Below are positions 44,161 to 53,835 of a DNA stretch of 57,296 nucleotides, piece by piece. Made by a program: the position numbers and the translations under genes. Under the pieces are notes generated by a model that saw nothing but the letters and a program-made list of their open reading frames with translations, made no database searches and had not been told where the DNA came from. The stretch is from Bacillota bacterium. Its GTDB lineage: Bacteria > Bacillota > UBA4882 > UBA8346. The stretch lies in contig JAAYHS010000087.1 of NCBI GenBank assembly GCA_012735315.1, forward strand, positions 1-57,296, read 5' to 3'. The number at the start of each line of letters is the position of its first letter. Positions within the stretch are counted from its first letter, which is position 1.

Positions 44161-44982
44161 ATGACATTTTCGGTAATTATCAATTGTTATAATACTCTTG
44201 CCTTAATCAAAAAAACATTGGAGGCCGCTCTTAGAACCACCGACAAAAACACGGAAATACTGTTAATTAACAACCATCCTCCTTACCCGGACGCCTTGCG
44301 CTTTTTAAAAAGATACCGGCATCCCCGCGTCCGGATCCTTAACCCCGGCAAAAATATCGGCTGTATGCCGGGATTCCAATACGGCGCCGGACATTCCCGG
44401 GGGCGATATATCGTTAAGTTGGACGATGATGTGATTGTCCCCAATAAAAACTGGATTCAAGCGATGTATCAAGCCTTAACCGATTTCCCCAAACTGGCTT
44501 ATGTGGCGTTAAAACCGTCACCCCTCAAACCGGAGCGGCGGCGCTTAACGGTCAAACCCGGCTATACCTTGGAATTCCGCCAAGGAACAGTTTTGTTTTG
44601 GTGCATGATGATTAAAAAGAGCTTATGGCAAAGTCATTTCGTCATGAATAATCTCCCCCTTTACGGCGTCGGCGAACGTTATTATGAACGCCGCGCCAAC
44701 CAACTCGGTCTCAAAAAAGCCTACCTCGCCTCTCATGTTTGTACCAGCCTCGGCCGAACCAAGGAAGCGGACCCATTATACGGGGCCTGGAAGCTCTTTT
44801 ATGTAAAAATGAAGGAACGCCGGGCAACGTTTGACAAGTGGAAAAAGAACTTTACCATCGGCCCCGAGGAGGCGGAAATTATGCGCCGCTTCGGATATCC
44901 GGACGAACAAATAATTGAAATCCGCGACCTGCTTCTCAAGTTGCAAGCCGAAAATGAGAAACCGGCCGCAGTCGACGAATGA
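44161..44982 (+). CDS. Family 2 glycosyltransferase
   Basis: From ATG 44161 (GGAAAGG nine bases upstream) the protein has 273 residues; a longer in-frame reading from 44080 has no ribosome binding site. MTFSVIINCYNTLALIKKTL, LLINNHPPYPDAL and the metal site VKLDDDVIVPNKNW identify a GT2 enzyme. The C-terminal 70 residues are charged and helical (FDKWKKNFTIGPEEAEIM). It is followed after 16 bases by the GT-D type gene. Confidence 0.88.
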   Translation: MTFSVIINCYNTLALIKKTLEAALRTTDKNTEILLINNHPPYPDALRFLKRYRHPRVRILNPGKNIGCMPGFQYGAGHSRGRYIVKLDDDVIVPNKNWIQAMYQALTDFPKLAYVALKPSPLKPERRRLTVKPGYTLEFRQGTVLFWCMMIKKSLWQSHFVMNNLPLYGVGERYYERRANQLGLKKAYLASHVCTSLGRTKEADPLYGAWKLFYVKMKERRATFDKWKKNFTIGPEEAEIMRRFGYPDEQIIEIRDLLLKLQAENEKPAAVDE

Positions 44983-44998
44983 TAAAGGAAGGGTTCAA

Positions 44999-45796
44999 AT
45001 GTCGCTCAAGTCTATTCCCGATAGCCGGTTAATTCCGACGCTTAAGGTCTTAAACATGATTCACACGGCTTTAAAACTAAAAACGCCTTTCTCCTTGGTC
45101 CGGATTGGCGACGGTGAAAACATCGTCTTGGCCCAAAATGTTTTCTTAAGCCCCAAGGAGGTCTTGAATACTTATTGGGTAAAACAATCGGATACCGGAC
45201 GCGGCAAAGGGGTGACCCTGCCCAATCTTAATCTGCGCAATAAGATGATTAAGGCCATCCGCCGCGCCGACCTGGTGGGAATCTGCCGCCAAAAAAACGA
45301 TGAAGTAAGCGTGCCGAGCAAATATAAACGGGAGCTGACGAATAAACTCTTTGAATATTATCACTTAAAACCGTCGCAGCTATGTTATGTTTTCGTCAAC
45401 CGTAAAATGGTATCGTACCGCCTGTTCTGGGAAATTATCCATCGCTATCGGACCTTGCTCATCTCCAAATGGGCGGAGGTTTATGCCGAAAAAATAACCC
45501 GCGAATATGCTTCCCTCAAACCCCGGATTGTGGGGTGCCTTGACTTTACCCATTACAAACAGATTCCCGATGTTTTGAAGCGGATTGGGAATTACCGGTT
45601 TGATCTGGCATTGATCTCCGCCGGAGTCAATTCGGTTCTCTTAGCGCCCGCAGTTGCGGAACAATACGGCAAGGTGGCGCTTGATTTCGGAAAAACCATG
45701 ATGTACACGGTGCGTCCTTGTAGTAAAATAAACCCCTGGCGTCCTAAAGACGGAAGCGATGCTGAAGAATCAGGGGACGCTATTGGGGCGCCATAA
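44999..45796 (+). CDS. GT-D fold (DUF1792-like) glycosyltransferase
   Basis: 265 residues from ATG 44999, placed by AAGGAAGGG. SLVRIGDGENIVLAQNVFL near residue 30 carries the R-x-GDGE motif, and the C-terminal ISAGVNSVLLAPAVAEQYGKVALDFGK resembles the GT-D/DUF1792 family. Members of that family add sugars to bacterial surface glycoproteins such as serine-rich adhesins. The nearest visible neighbours are GT2 enzymes and the cotSA-cotS pair. The assignment is from motifs only. Confidence 0.65.
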   Translation: MSLKSIPDSRLIPTLKVLNMIHTALKLKTPFSLVRIGDGENIVLAQNVFLSPKEVLNTYWVKQSDTGRGKGVTLPNLNLRNKMIKAIRRADLVGICRQKNDEVSVPSKYKRELTNKLFEYYHLKPSQLCYVFVNRKMVSYRLFWEIIHRYRTLLISKWAEVYAEKITREYASLKPRIVGCLDFTHYKQIPDVLKRIGNYRFDLALISAGVNSVLLAPAVAEQYGKVALDFGKTMMYTVRPCSKINPWRPKDGSDAEESGDAIGAP

Positions 45797-45866
45797 GGCG
45801 GCCTCACCGGTAATTGAGCATGGTTAACGCAGAGTCCCCACAGATAGTTATAATTTTACAATATTC

Positions 45867-45897
45867 AAGCCCCTGACCATTTAAGCGGCAGGGGCTT
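45867..45897 (+). terminator. Terminator between the GT-D and CotSA-like genes
   Basis: AAGCCCCTG/CAGGGGCTT stem (9 bp) followed by TTTAAATATT on the plus strand. On the minus strand it is followed by GAATATTG, so it serves mainly the plus-strand GT genes. Confidence 0.8.
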
Positions 45898-46032
45898 TTA
45901 AATATTAACGGTTAGTTATCGGCGCTTAAGCCGGAGCATATTCTTCGATGCCTCTTCGCTGCAGGCAATATAATCAACGGCTTTGAGGAACGCCATTTTC
46001 AACACTTTTTAAGCGAGCCTATTTTACGATTA

Positions 46033-47193
46033 TTAAGTTAATGCAGCTCCGCTTAATTTTCCTTCCCATACTTCGCGAATTTCGTCGGCGACCCGCGTCC
46101 AACCGAACATTTGCTCCGCCAACCTCCGGCCTTCGTCCCCCATTTGCTTACAGAGAAGCGGATCATCAAGTAGAACAGCGATTTTTTCGGCGAAAGATTT
46201 GGGATCCTCAGGGGTCTCAACGATCAACTTTTCAGTGGTGCGGATTACTTCCGGGTTGCCGCCGCGATTGGTAGTGATTATTGGAAGTCCGCTGGCCAAC
46301 GCTTCATAGTGGACCCTGGCAAGCGGTTCTTGCCATTGAGACGGGCAAACGAAGATATCTCCCGCCCAAAACCATTGATGCACTTCTTCCGGTTTAACGA
46401 ACCCGGTGGTGATGATCGGCGCCGGCGAACGCTTCGCCAACGAGCGGAGATAAGCCACATAGTCGCTGGTTTTATTCTGACCGTACCAGTTGCTGCCGAC
46501 CAGGACCAGAGCGATATCGCGATGTTTTTTACCCAATTCCAAGACGGCCCGGATCAGAATATCCACCCCTTTTTTGATCGATAGACGCCCCACATATAAA
46601 ATAACCTTTTTGGAGGTCAGGCGATATTTTTTGCGGAGCGCCTCCCGGATGCGAATGGATTCTTCGGAAGTGGACGGACGGAACCGGTTAAGATCGACAC
46701 CGGCATAAATGGTATGGAGCTTGCTCCCGGCTTGAGGATACATTCCCTTAATCATACTGCCGATATAATCGCTGATGGTAATGATGCGCTCCACATTGTA
46801 GATGGCGAAGGCCGCTTCAGCGGGGGCTATTTTCTCCGGATTGAACATATCGTTATGCATGCTCAGGATGATCCTGGAGTTGGGAGCGGCTTCCCGGACC
46901 GCCCTCACCAAACGGGGCCGGTTGAAGATGTGGATCAGATCAAAAGACTCTTTTTTCAGGAAATTAACCGTTTCTTGACGGTATTTTTTGAAATCGCCCC
47001 CGCAGGGAACCCTATCGTACCTTATGTTCCCAACTGTTTCGCTTTTAGGAAGAGCCGGATCGGTTCGACTGAGGATCGTTAAATCGTAAGCTTCACCGAG
47101 TATGGGAGCTACTCCGGCTATATATGTTTGAATCGCTCCGCCGCGAACCGGCGGCACCGGCAGCTTTTCAGTCGCGATCATCAACGCTTTCAT
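46033..47193 (-). CDS. cotSA: CotSA-like spore coat glycosyltransferase
   Basis: A 386-residue GT4 enzyme whose start, MKALMIATEKLPVPPVRGGA, closely resembles B. subtilis CotSA. The donor-binding domain includes VILYVGRLSIKKGVDILIRA and the EALASGLPIITTNRGG site. It is translationally coupled to the upstream cotS-like gene (ATGA), the same arrangement as cotS-cotSA in Bacillus. A role in spore-coat glycan formation is supported by this pairing. Confidence 0.85.
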   Translation of the reverse strand: MKALMIATEKLPVPPVRGGAIQTYIAGVAPILGEAYDLTILSRTDPALPKSETVGNIRYDRVPCGGDFKKYRQETVNFLKKESFDLIHIFNRPRLVRAVREAAPNSRIILSMHNDMFNPEKIAPAEAAFAIYNVERIITISDYIGSMIKGMYPQAGSKLHTIYAGVDLNRFRPSTSEESIRIREALRKKYRLTSKKVILYVGRLSIKKGVDILIRAVLELGKKHRDIALVLVGSNWYGQNKTSDYVAYLRSLAKRSPAPIITTGFVKPEEVHQWFWAGDIFVCPSQWQEPLARVHYEALASGLPIITTNRGGNPEVIRTTEKLIVETPEDPKSFAEKIAVLLDDPLLCKQMGDEGRRLAEQMFGWTRVADEIREVWEGKLSGAALT

Positions 47194-48284
47194 GATCGGC
47201 CTCCTTTCCAGTTTCTCAATTCCCTCAAAGCCGAGCCTTTACTCTCCTCCATTTTCATTAATCGTTGGATCAGTCTCGCCGTATTGGAGTTTAGAAACGC
47301 GTCCGGATCATAAATCATTTCCTTTAAGTGCTTGTAAAACTCATTGGGGAAAGCCAAATCGATCAGGAGAACTTCATAAAGGCCGGGTTCGATCGGATTG
47401 GCTTGATGATAAGCGTCGATCATTCCTTTAATCCACTTTAGATTCCACTCTCCCAAATCGTCCATGACGCCGGTAATTAATTTACGGAGGTCCCGAATGG
47501 GTAAATCATAAGCCACGCCGTCCAGGTCGATAATCCAGACTCCCCCCGGTCCCAGCTGGGCGTTGGACCAACCGTAGTCCTGATGGACCAGACCCCAATG
47601 TTTCTCGCCCCGGGCCGCTAATTTAGCGTAAGCCGATTGGCGTAAAGATGCCAAACCCGTTCGGGCCTGCTTTTCAATCCGCCCCAGCACCGACAATAAA
47701 TGAGAACTGGCGGGCGCATCCCGGTAAGTTTGGGCTAAAACCCTAAACCAGTTAAACTTATTAATGATCTTTTGATAATAATCGGGCCAACGGGTTAAGC
47801 GCGAGTTTCTTTCGGCTCCGAACGGCGGCCGGTAACCCCGGGACAGTTTGTGAAACTCTCCCAACCCATAACAAAGTTTGGCGGCGCCGTCGGGATTTAT
47901 TTTGGAAGCCTGAGTCAACGGTTTAATCCAAGTATTGACAATCCATAATTTACCGCCCAAATCAACGAATAACTTCCTGTTTTTAGCAGGTATCAGGGCC
48001 GGTACCCGCGCGCCCCGCCGGGATAAATAATCCTGAGCGCCGATGCTGAAAAGGCTTCTGGCGCGGCGCCGGTGCAGCAGTTTTAAACTCCGGGTCCCCT
48101 TGCTAGTTTCCAGCCGCCAAATAGCCCCGCCTTTATCGGGCTTAGTGGTGATCAGTTTCATCTCAAACACTTTCATATCGTACTCCGCCAAGGCTTGTTT
48201 GGCAAGGATTTTCACTTCCGGCGGCACGAATCCGTACTTATCCATCCATTCGTCGGGAACAACCGGTTTATTTTTGTCCAGCAA
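47190..48284 (-). CDS. cotS: CotS/CotI-family spore coat kinase-like protein
   Basis: A 364-residue protein of the CotS family with the aminoglycoside-phosphotransferase fold. The catalytic loop is GLVHQDYGWSNAQL, and the metal-binding Asp lies in VWIIDLDGVAYDLP. CotS is a coat protein of B. subtilis. TTG 48284 follows GAGGGGTGA. A CATAAAATA box lies 25-33 bases upstream on the minus strand, but without a matching -35 box. Paired with cotSA. Confidence 0.88.
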   Translation of the reverse strand: MLDKNKPVVPDEWMDKYGFVPPEVKILAKQALAEYDMKVFEMKLITTKPDKGGAIWRLETSKGTRSLKLLHRRRARSLFSIGAQDYLSRRGARVPALIPAKNRKLFVDLGGKLWIVNTWIKPLTQASKINPDGAAKLCYGLGEFHKLSRGYRPPFGAERNSRLTRWPDYYQKIINKFNWFRVLAQTYRDAPASSHLLSVLGRIEKQARTGLASLRQSAYAKLAARGEKHWGLVHQDYGWSNAQLGPGGVWIIDLDGVAYDLPIRDLRKLITGVMDDLGEWNLKWIKGMIDAYHQANPIEPGLYEVLLIDLAFPNEFYKHLKEMIYDPDAFLNSNTARLIQRLMKMEESKGSALRELRNWKGGRS

Positions 48285-48399
48285 AGTATCACCCCTCTTT
48301 TGTTAGATTATTTTATGATTTTTAAGGTCTATCGGAAATGGGCGATAATCCGAACTTGTGACTTTTATTTGTAATTCTTAAAGATGCTTGAAACACAAC

Positions 48400-48427
48400 A
48401 CAATAAGCCGGATACGGCCATATACTA
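48400..48427 (+). promoter_or_regulatory. Candidate sigma-K promoter of the epimerase gene
   Basis: AC (48400-48401), 17 bases, then CATATACTA (48419-48427). The box overlaps a single ACTATAGT palindrome (48424-48431), the same core as in the array at 57034-57141. Leader would be about 15 bases. Confidence 0.45.
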
Positions 48428-48448
48428 TAGTGGACAGGGGGGATTACC

Positions 48449-49450
48449 GTGCTGAAACGTTTCTGCAAAGACAAAGGATTTTTAATAGCCGGTGGGTCCG
48501 GTTTCCTCGGAAGCCACTTTGTCAAAAGATTGCTTCAGTTGAAATACGTTAAAAAAGTAGTGGTTCTCGACAATTTCTGCACGGGCAGCCTGAACAATTT
48601 AGCTGAAGTAATAGGCGATCCAAGGCTGGAAGTAATCGAAACCGATATCTCCCAAACTCTCCCCAAATTAAAAGAAAAGTTCGATTTCATTTACCACTTG
48701 GCCGCTTTGGCGAATCCGTTAGATTATGAAAAAAACCCGATCGATACTTTGACCGTTAATTCCGACGGCGTAAGAAACCTGATCGAACTTGCCCGCAAAA
48801 ATAAAGCCGTTTTTTACTATTTTTCAAGTTCCGAGGTATACGGGATTTATGACTGTATACCCTATCGCGGCCTCAACGAAGAAGAAACCGTCAGCCGGTT
48901 AATCCTGGGCAAGCCGCGCAGTCCTTATGCGGTGGGCAAATGTTTCGGCGAAGAATTGACCAGGCACCTCTGTGACAATTATGGAATCAAATATACCATC
49001 ATTCGGCCTTTCAATGTCTACGGCCCGAATATGGACGTTAAAACCAATTACGGACGGGTGATCCCCAACTTCATCACTTGGGCCCTTAAGAAGGAGCCTC
49101 TGCAAATCAACGGCGACGGAACCCAAATCCGGACTTTTTGTTATATCGATGATTTTATCGAAGCCCTATTTTTACTGCTGAAAATAAATTTGTCCTCCGA
49201 AGTGATCAATATCGGCAGCACCCAACAGATTCGAATCCTGGACTTGGCCCGGTTAGTCAATGAAATCTTGGATAACCGGTCAAGCGGTTATCGCTTTGTG
49301 GAACGATATCAATTCGAACCGCTGATCCGGACTCCCGACTTGACCAAAATTATTAGGTTAACCAATTGGGAACCGGCAACCGAACTGAAAAAAGGACTGA
49401 AGAATACCAGCGATTGGTTGAAAACCCATTTGAAGATCGGCGAGCAATAA
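48449..49450 (+). CDS. NAD-dependent nucleotide-sugar epimerase/dehydratase
   Basis: A 333-residue extended short-chain dehydrogenase acting on nucleotide sugars. The NAD-binding motif is AGGSGFLGSHFVKRLL. The catalytic Ser and YxxxK are in FSSSEVYG and YAVGKCFGEE, and a substrate-binding region contains RPFNVYGPNM. Sequence style is near UDP-glucuronate decarboxylase or UDP-glucose 4-epimerase, but the exact substrate cannot be assigned. GTG 48449 follows a GGGGGG run. It presumably supplies an activated sugar to the neighbouring transferases. Confidence 0.9.
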   Translation: MLKRFCKDKGFLIAGGSGFLGSHFVKRLLQLKYVKKVVVLDNFCTGSLNNLAEVIGDPRLEVIETDISQTLPKLKEKFDFIYHLAALANPLDYEKNPIDTLTVNSDGVRNLIELARKNKAVFYYFSSSEVYGIYDCIPYRGLNEEETVSRLILGKPRSPYAVGKCFGEELTRHLCDNYGIKYTIIRPFNVYGPNMDVKTNYGRVIPNFITWALKKEPLQINGDGTQIRTFCYIDDFIEALFLLLKINLSSEVINIGSTQQIRILDLARLVNEILDNRSSGYRFVERYQFEPLIRTPDLTKIIRLTNWEPATELKKGLKNTSDWLKTHLKIGEQ

Positions 49451-49489
49451 GCGGAATTATGTCAAGATTTCGGTGTGCTTTCCATTATC

Positions 49490-49517
49490 ACTTGCCGCCG
49501 GTTGAGGCCATAAAATA
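49490..49517 (+). promoter_or_regulatory. Candidate sigma-K promoter of the tandem GT4 genes
   Basis: AC (49490-49491), 17 bases, then CATAAAATA (49509-49517), about 40 bases before the TTG start of the first GT4 gene. Same layout as the 40429 box. Confidence 0.5.
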
Positions 49518-49557
49518 TAAAATAATGTAGAAAATTTTAAAAGGAAGTAAGCAAACT

Positions 49558-50772
49558 TTGAAAGAGCCGGAAGCCGCGACCAACTCCCCAAAGCCTTTAT
49601 CCCGCCCGATCAACATCTTGCAGATAACCAAGTTTATTCAAGGCATCGGCGGTATGGAGACCCGCTTATTGGAGTTTTTAAAACAGCGGATTCCCGGTTT
49701 TAACTTTTTTGTCTTCGCTCTGGAACCCATTCCCGCTTTTTGGCGGCGCCAATTAGACCAATTGAAAATTCCTTACGCCTACTCTCCGCTGAAATATTCC
49801 ACCGCGGAGCTGGTCCGCTTCGCGAGGGAGTATCGCATTGACCTGTCCCATCTGCATCATCCCTGGCCGGAAGCGGTATTCGAGTTGAAAAAAGCCGGCG
49901 TCCCGATCATCATCGTCCATGATCACTACGGGATTTGGGGTCCCCCGTCCAAAATCCGGAAATATCTGGAATATCGGGAATTGACCGATGGCGTGATCAC
50001 CGTATCCGAGGCCGGACGAAAGCTTTTTCTAAAACGGTTGAACTTTGATCCGGCCAAAGTCGTCACCATCCATAACGGAGTTGACTTTAAAAACTTGAAG
50101 GCCGACAACCCGATCAAGCGGCCCGCCGAAGATTTGGTTGTCACTTCCATCTGCCGTCTGGAACCGGTCAAAGGAGTCGATTCTTTGATCAAAGCCGTAC
50201 CGGTGGTGCGGCGAAAGATCAAAAACGTCCGGTTTTGGATAGTCGGCGGCGGCGGTCAATACCGGGCTTTAATGAAGCTGGCGCAGGACTTGGGAGTGGC
50301 GAAACTGATCAAGTTCTGGGGCGAACGCCGGGATATCGGCAATTTTTTGGCAGTCACCGACATATTTGTATTACCGTCTTTTCGGGAACCGTTTTCCGGC
50401 GCTCTGATCGAAGCCGCCTACTGGGCCAAACCGGCAATAGCCGCCAATATTGACGGTAACGCTGAAATTATCTCCCACAACGAAACGGGCCTTTTAATCA
50501 ACCCGTCAATCCCGGTTAAATCGAAATATCGCAAGTTTGCTCATTTTGTAGTTAACGGAGAGACCAAACGGCTTCAAAAGCCCAAGACCATCGATCCGGT
50601 TCAACTTGGCAAAGCCGTCATCCGGTTGTTAAAAGCGCCGGAGCTCCGCCGCTTAATGGGTGAAGCGGCGCGGGGACGCGCCCTTAAACTGTTTGGTATC
50701 GAACGATATTCGGCGGACCTGATCGCCTATTACCAAACCCTCTTAAAGGCCAAAGGGATCATCCCAAGCTGA
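49558..50772 (+). CDS. GT4 glycosyltransferase, tandem copy 1
   Basis: A 404-residue GT-B enzyme. An NILQITKFIQGIGGMETRLL start, ICRLEPVKGVDSLIKAVPVV and the E-x7-E region SFREPFSGALIEAAYWAKPA identify family 4. TTG 49558 follows AAGGAAG. It is clearly paralogous to the next gene, with shared NGVDFKNLKA-like and HNETGLLINPS-like segments and the same C-terminal YYQTLLKAKG. It is co-transcribed with that copy. Confidence 0.9.
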   Translation: MKEPEAATNSPKPLSRPINILQITKFIQGIGGMETRLLEFLKQRIPGFNFFVFALEPIPAFWRRQLDQLKIPYAYSPLKYSTAELVRFAREYRIDLSHLHHPWPEAVFELKKAGVPIIIVHDHYGIWGPPSKIRKYLEYRELTDGVITVSEAGRKLFLKRLNFDPAKVVTIHNGVDFKNLKADNPIKRPAEDLVVTSICRLEPVKGVDSLIKAVPVVRRKIKNVRFWIVGGGGQYRALMKLAQDLGVAKLIKFWGERRDIGNFLAVTDIFVLPSFREPFSGALIEAAYWAKPAIAANIDGNAEIISHNETGLLINPSIPVKSKYRKFAHFVVNGETKRLQKPKTIDPVQLGKAVIRLLKAPELRRLMGEAARGRALKLFGIERYSADLIAYYQTLLKAKGIIPS

Positions 50773-50786
50773 TTGCGAGGAAGAAT

Positions 50787-51941
50787 ATGAGAACCATTAA
50801 GGTGTTGCATATCGCCAACATGAACACAATGGGCGGAATTCAAACCAGATTAATCGATTTGTTATCCCAACCGGTCCGGAATTTTCGGTTTGCCCTCTTT
50901 TCGCCGCGACCGTTCACCGCTTATTGGGAGGAAAAATTATCCCGTTTGAGCCTCCCCTATCGGCAAGCCGACAGCAAAAAAAAATGGGTCAAAGAGTTGA
51001 CTCGCTTTGCTTTGGAATTCGGCATCGAAATCGCCCATTTCCACAAGCCTTGGCCCGACGCCAAGCGCGAATTGAAAAAAGCCGGTGTTAAAATAATTAT
51101 TGAACATGATCAAGGGGCTTCCTGGTATCCGCAGCCCGATATCGCTTCCAATTTGAAAACGGTTGACGCGGTAATCTCGCTTTCCAAAGCCAGCCGGATA
51201 ATAATGGAGACGCTTGGTTATGAACCGTCCAAGATTCATTTGATCTATTATGGGATTGATTTCAAACAGCTCAAAGCCACCGCTCCCGTCCCCCGGCCGC
51301 CGGGAAAAAAGATCATCACCACCGTTTGCCGTTTGGAACCGATCAAAGGCGTGGATGCTCTCTTAAAAGCCATTCCCTTGGTGTTAAAATATCGGAAAGA
51401 CGTTGAATTTTGGATCGTAGGCGACGGTTCGGCCCGGAATGAATTGATCTGTTTATCCGCCAAACTCGGAATCAACGATTATGTAAAGTTCTGGCTAACC
51501 CAGACCGAGGTGGCCAATTTCTACGCCGCCACTGATCTGTTTGTCCTGGCTTCGGTCCGGGAACCATTTGGAAGTGTGCTGGTCGAAGCCGGCTATTTTC
51601 AGTTGCCGAGTATCGCCAGCAATGTCGACGGCATTCCGGAGATTATTGACCACGGCAAAACTGGCATCCTAATCGATCCCTCCGAACCTTTCAACCCTCC
51701 AAACGGCCGAATCCCTCAATGGGTCGTCGACGGCGCCACCGGCAAACTGCACAAACCATATAGCCTTAACCCGACCAAGCTTGGAAAGGCCATCTTAAAA
51801 CTCTTAAACAATCCCGCCGCTTGCCGATCCATGGGCCTCGAAGCTTTTAAACGGGTCCACAAATTCTTCAATATCCGACGCTACCGGCGCGAGACTATTG
51901 ACTTCTATCATAGTCTGTTGAAAGCAAAAGGCCTCTTGTAA
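50787..51941 (+). CDS. GT4 glycosyltransferase, tandem copy 2
   Basis: A 384-residue paralogue of the preceding protein: VLHIANMNTMGGIQTRLIDL, VCRLEPIKGVDALLKAIPLV, SVREPFGSVLVEAGYFQLP and the shared end FYHSLLKAKGLL. ATG 50787 is 14 bases after the previous stop. A tandem duplication followed by divergence is the simplest explanation. The two probably add different sugars or act on successive positions. Confidence 0.9.
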   Translation: MRTIKVLHIANMNTMGGIQTRLIDLLSQPVRNFRFALFSPRPFTAYWEEKLSRLSLPYRQADSKKKWVKELTRFALEFGIEIAHFHKPWPDAKRELKKAGVKIIIEHDQGASWYPQPDIASNLKTVDAVISLSKASRIIMETLGYEPSKIHLIYYGIDFKQLKATAPVPRPPGKKIITTVCRLEPIKGVDALLKAIPLVLKYRKDVEFWIVGDGSARNELICLSAKLGINDYVKFWLTQTEVANFYAATDLFVLASVREPFGSVLVEAGYFQLPSIASNVDGIPEIIDHGKTGILIDPSEPFNPPNGRIPQWVVDGATGKLHKPYSLNPTKLGKAILKLLNNPAACRSMGLEAFKRVHKFFNIRRYRRETIDFYHSLLKAKGLL

Positions 51942-51994
51942 AATCCGGTTCCGCGCCGCCGAAAATCGGAGATTCGATAACGCCGTCCCCGGGC

Positions 51995-52915
51995 TCAGTA
52001 TTTGAACCAAGCCGGCGCCTTGTTTGATCTCAAATCATGTTCATCGATTATTTCCTCGATCGTTTTCAACCTCGCTTCAAGCCGCGACTGCTTTTTCAAA
52101 TAAGCCCAGGCCAATCTGCGGTGCAAATTCAGCATCACATAGAGGTTATACAACTCCCAGAAACTGCTGGAGGGCTTTCCCCCGCAATAACCGATGATCT
52201 CGCCGATGACAAAGGGGACGCTACAGTTCTTGCTCCCCCAAGGCAGCTTGTAAAAATCATGGATGGGATCGCCCCATTTATAGCTGTTAAAATCGATGAT
52301 TCCGTTGAATCGATTATTGTGAATGATGATGTTGCGCACTCCGTAATCATAGTGCAAAAACCGGTAGGGCCTGCCTTTCATCAATTCGGTGTGGGCCTCG
52401 ATATAGTCCAAAACATAATTCTCTTTATAAAACTTCAGATCCAGCTTCCTAAAGGCTTTTAAGTCCGACAAGAATTGGCGGTATCTTTTGTCGAACCAAT
52501 CACGGCGAGGTTTAGAGCTTTTTAATTTGTGCAGTTTTTTCAATTCCGCGCCGGCGGCGATCCCGATCTCCAATTGCTCGTTCTTTGATAAATTAGGCAG
52601 AATTGATTCGCTGGATTTTCCGGCGAGATATTCAAAAACCGTATAACAATATTTGTGGTCGGCTGTTTGGTCAAAAACGACCGGTTTTAAACACCTGACT
52701 CCCTTTTTGTGAAAATGATCAATAATATTGAACATTTTGCGATACTTACGTAACCGTCCGATCTTTGCCACTCGCAATACGAATTTTTCCTTGTTATCAC
52801 TGAGGAGGAGATATTTTTCTTCGGGTGACTGGCCTTTATGTAAAGGTTGGATTTGATCAATCTTCTTCAATGCTTTGTGACGCTTAATAATCTCGGCGAT
52901 TATTTCCTGGTCCAT
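51995..52915 (-). CDS. Phosphotransferase / CotS-like kinase-fold protein
   Basis: 306 residues from ATG 52915 (GAGAGGGGG upstream); a longer reading from 52969 is unlikely. The catalytic loop is FLHYDYGVRNIIIHNNRF and the metal Asp is in NGIIDFNSYKWGDPIHDFYK, typical of aminoglycoside-phosphotransferase-fold proteins. Together with its place in this region this suggests a CotS-family coat protein rather than antibiotic resistance. Confidence 0.75.
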   Translation of the reverse strand: MDQEIIAEIIKRHKALKKIDQIQPLHKGQSPEEKYLLLSDNKEKFVLRVAKIGRLRKYRKMFNIIDHFHKKGVRCLKPVVFDQTADHKYCYTVFEYLAGKSSESILPNLSKNEQLEIGIAAGAELKKLHKLKSSKPRRDWFDKRYRQFLSDLKAFRKLDLKFYKENYVLDYIEAHTELMKGRPYRFLHYDYGVRNIIIHNNRFNGIIDFNSYKWGDPIHDFYKLPWGSKNCSVPFVIGEIIGYCGGKPSSSFWELYNLYVMLNLHRRLAWAYLKKQSRLEARLKTIEEIIDEHDLRSNKAPAWFKY

Positions 52916-53019
52916 TGCCAACCCCCTCTCTTTTGAATCGGATGACGAAAGTCTCAGTCGAATGTCCAAAGTCGACTTTCAATTTTGACTTTTAACTTTT
53001 CATTTTTCACTTTTCACTT

Positions 53020-53775
53020 TTACCTTTTAACTTTAACTTTCGACTCCTTGGCGTTAATCATCTTCCACCCGTGGGCCACCAACCAGCGCAGGACTTTCGA
53101 TTTTTCATGAAAGATGTTCTTTTGGCGGCGTAAAGCCTTTTTGGGAGCTTCATCCGGCAGTGGTTCGAAACCGTTAGCAGCGGGCACGACCGCCGGATGT
53201 TTCTTAGTCAGATCCCAAATAGCGCAACTGGCGGAAAGATCGGTGGTGAATATTTTCGGGCTTAAAACCTTAAGCGCTCCCCAAGCCCAATGGTCGGGAA
53301 TGAGTTTATACAAGTCGGTTCTAAGCATCATTCCTTTATTGGGCATCACCAAATCCACTTTTTGAGGGGATTTTACTTTTTGCGAAAGGTATAAATCCCG
53401 TTTGCCATATTGCTTGAAGGGAGGTTTAAATCTGCTGCCTTGTTGGGCTACCGCCGGATAATACGGGACCCATTTGCGCAAAGCGTCCAAACCGGATTTG
53501 GTCAATAAATAATCGTCATCGATAATTAAGACATATGGTTTGGTCGTATTTAAAGCCCCGAGATGCTTGCCGATCGGTCCGATATTTTCGGGATTGACGA
53601 TATTTTTTGTAGCTTCCGGGATTGGTTTCGTGCCGTTGTTCCAAACGATCACTTCGGTAATGCCCAGCTTCAACAAACGTTTGACGCACGCCCTGGCGCT
53701 TTTAGGCCGGGCGTAATTGCACAATACCGCGCAGATATCCTTAAGGGACGCTTTCGCTCTTTTTTTTCGGTCCAT
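53020..53775 (-). CDS. GT-A glycosyltransferase, paralogue A of three
   Basis: 251 residues from ATG 53775 (GGAGG five bases upstream). ICAVLCNYARPKSARACVKR, ITEVIVWNNGTKPIP and the metal site VLIIDDDYLLT are seen, with conserved DHWAWG and DLSASCAIWDLT later. The pattern resembles GT2 and, in the VWNN...DDD spacing, also exostosin-type GT64 enzymes. It is last in a run of three paralogous genes. Acceptor unknown. Confidence 0.75.
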   Translation of the reverse strand: MDRKKRAKASLKDICAVLCNYARPKSARACVKRLLKLGITEVIVWNNGTKPIPEATKNIVNPENIGPIGKHLGALNTTKPYVLIIDDDYLLTKSGLDALRKWVPYYPAVAQQGSRFKPPFKQYGKRDLYLSQKVKSPQKVDLVMPNKGMMLRTDLYKLIPDHWAWGALKVLSPKIFTTDLSASCAIWDLTKKHPAVVPAANGFEPLPDEAPKKALRRQKNIFHEKSKVLRWLVAHGWKMINAKESKVKVKR

Positions 53776-53835
53776 AACATCCTCCAATAGAGTAAGACGC
53801 TTATCCTTACTTACTACTTACTTGCTGATTATCCA

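Noticed and set aside
51995-52915. Antibiotic-resistance aminoglycoside phosphotransferase
   Set aside because: The fold is shared, but the spore-glycan context and lack of resistance-specific motifs favour a CotS-like role.
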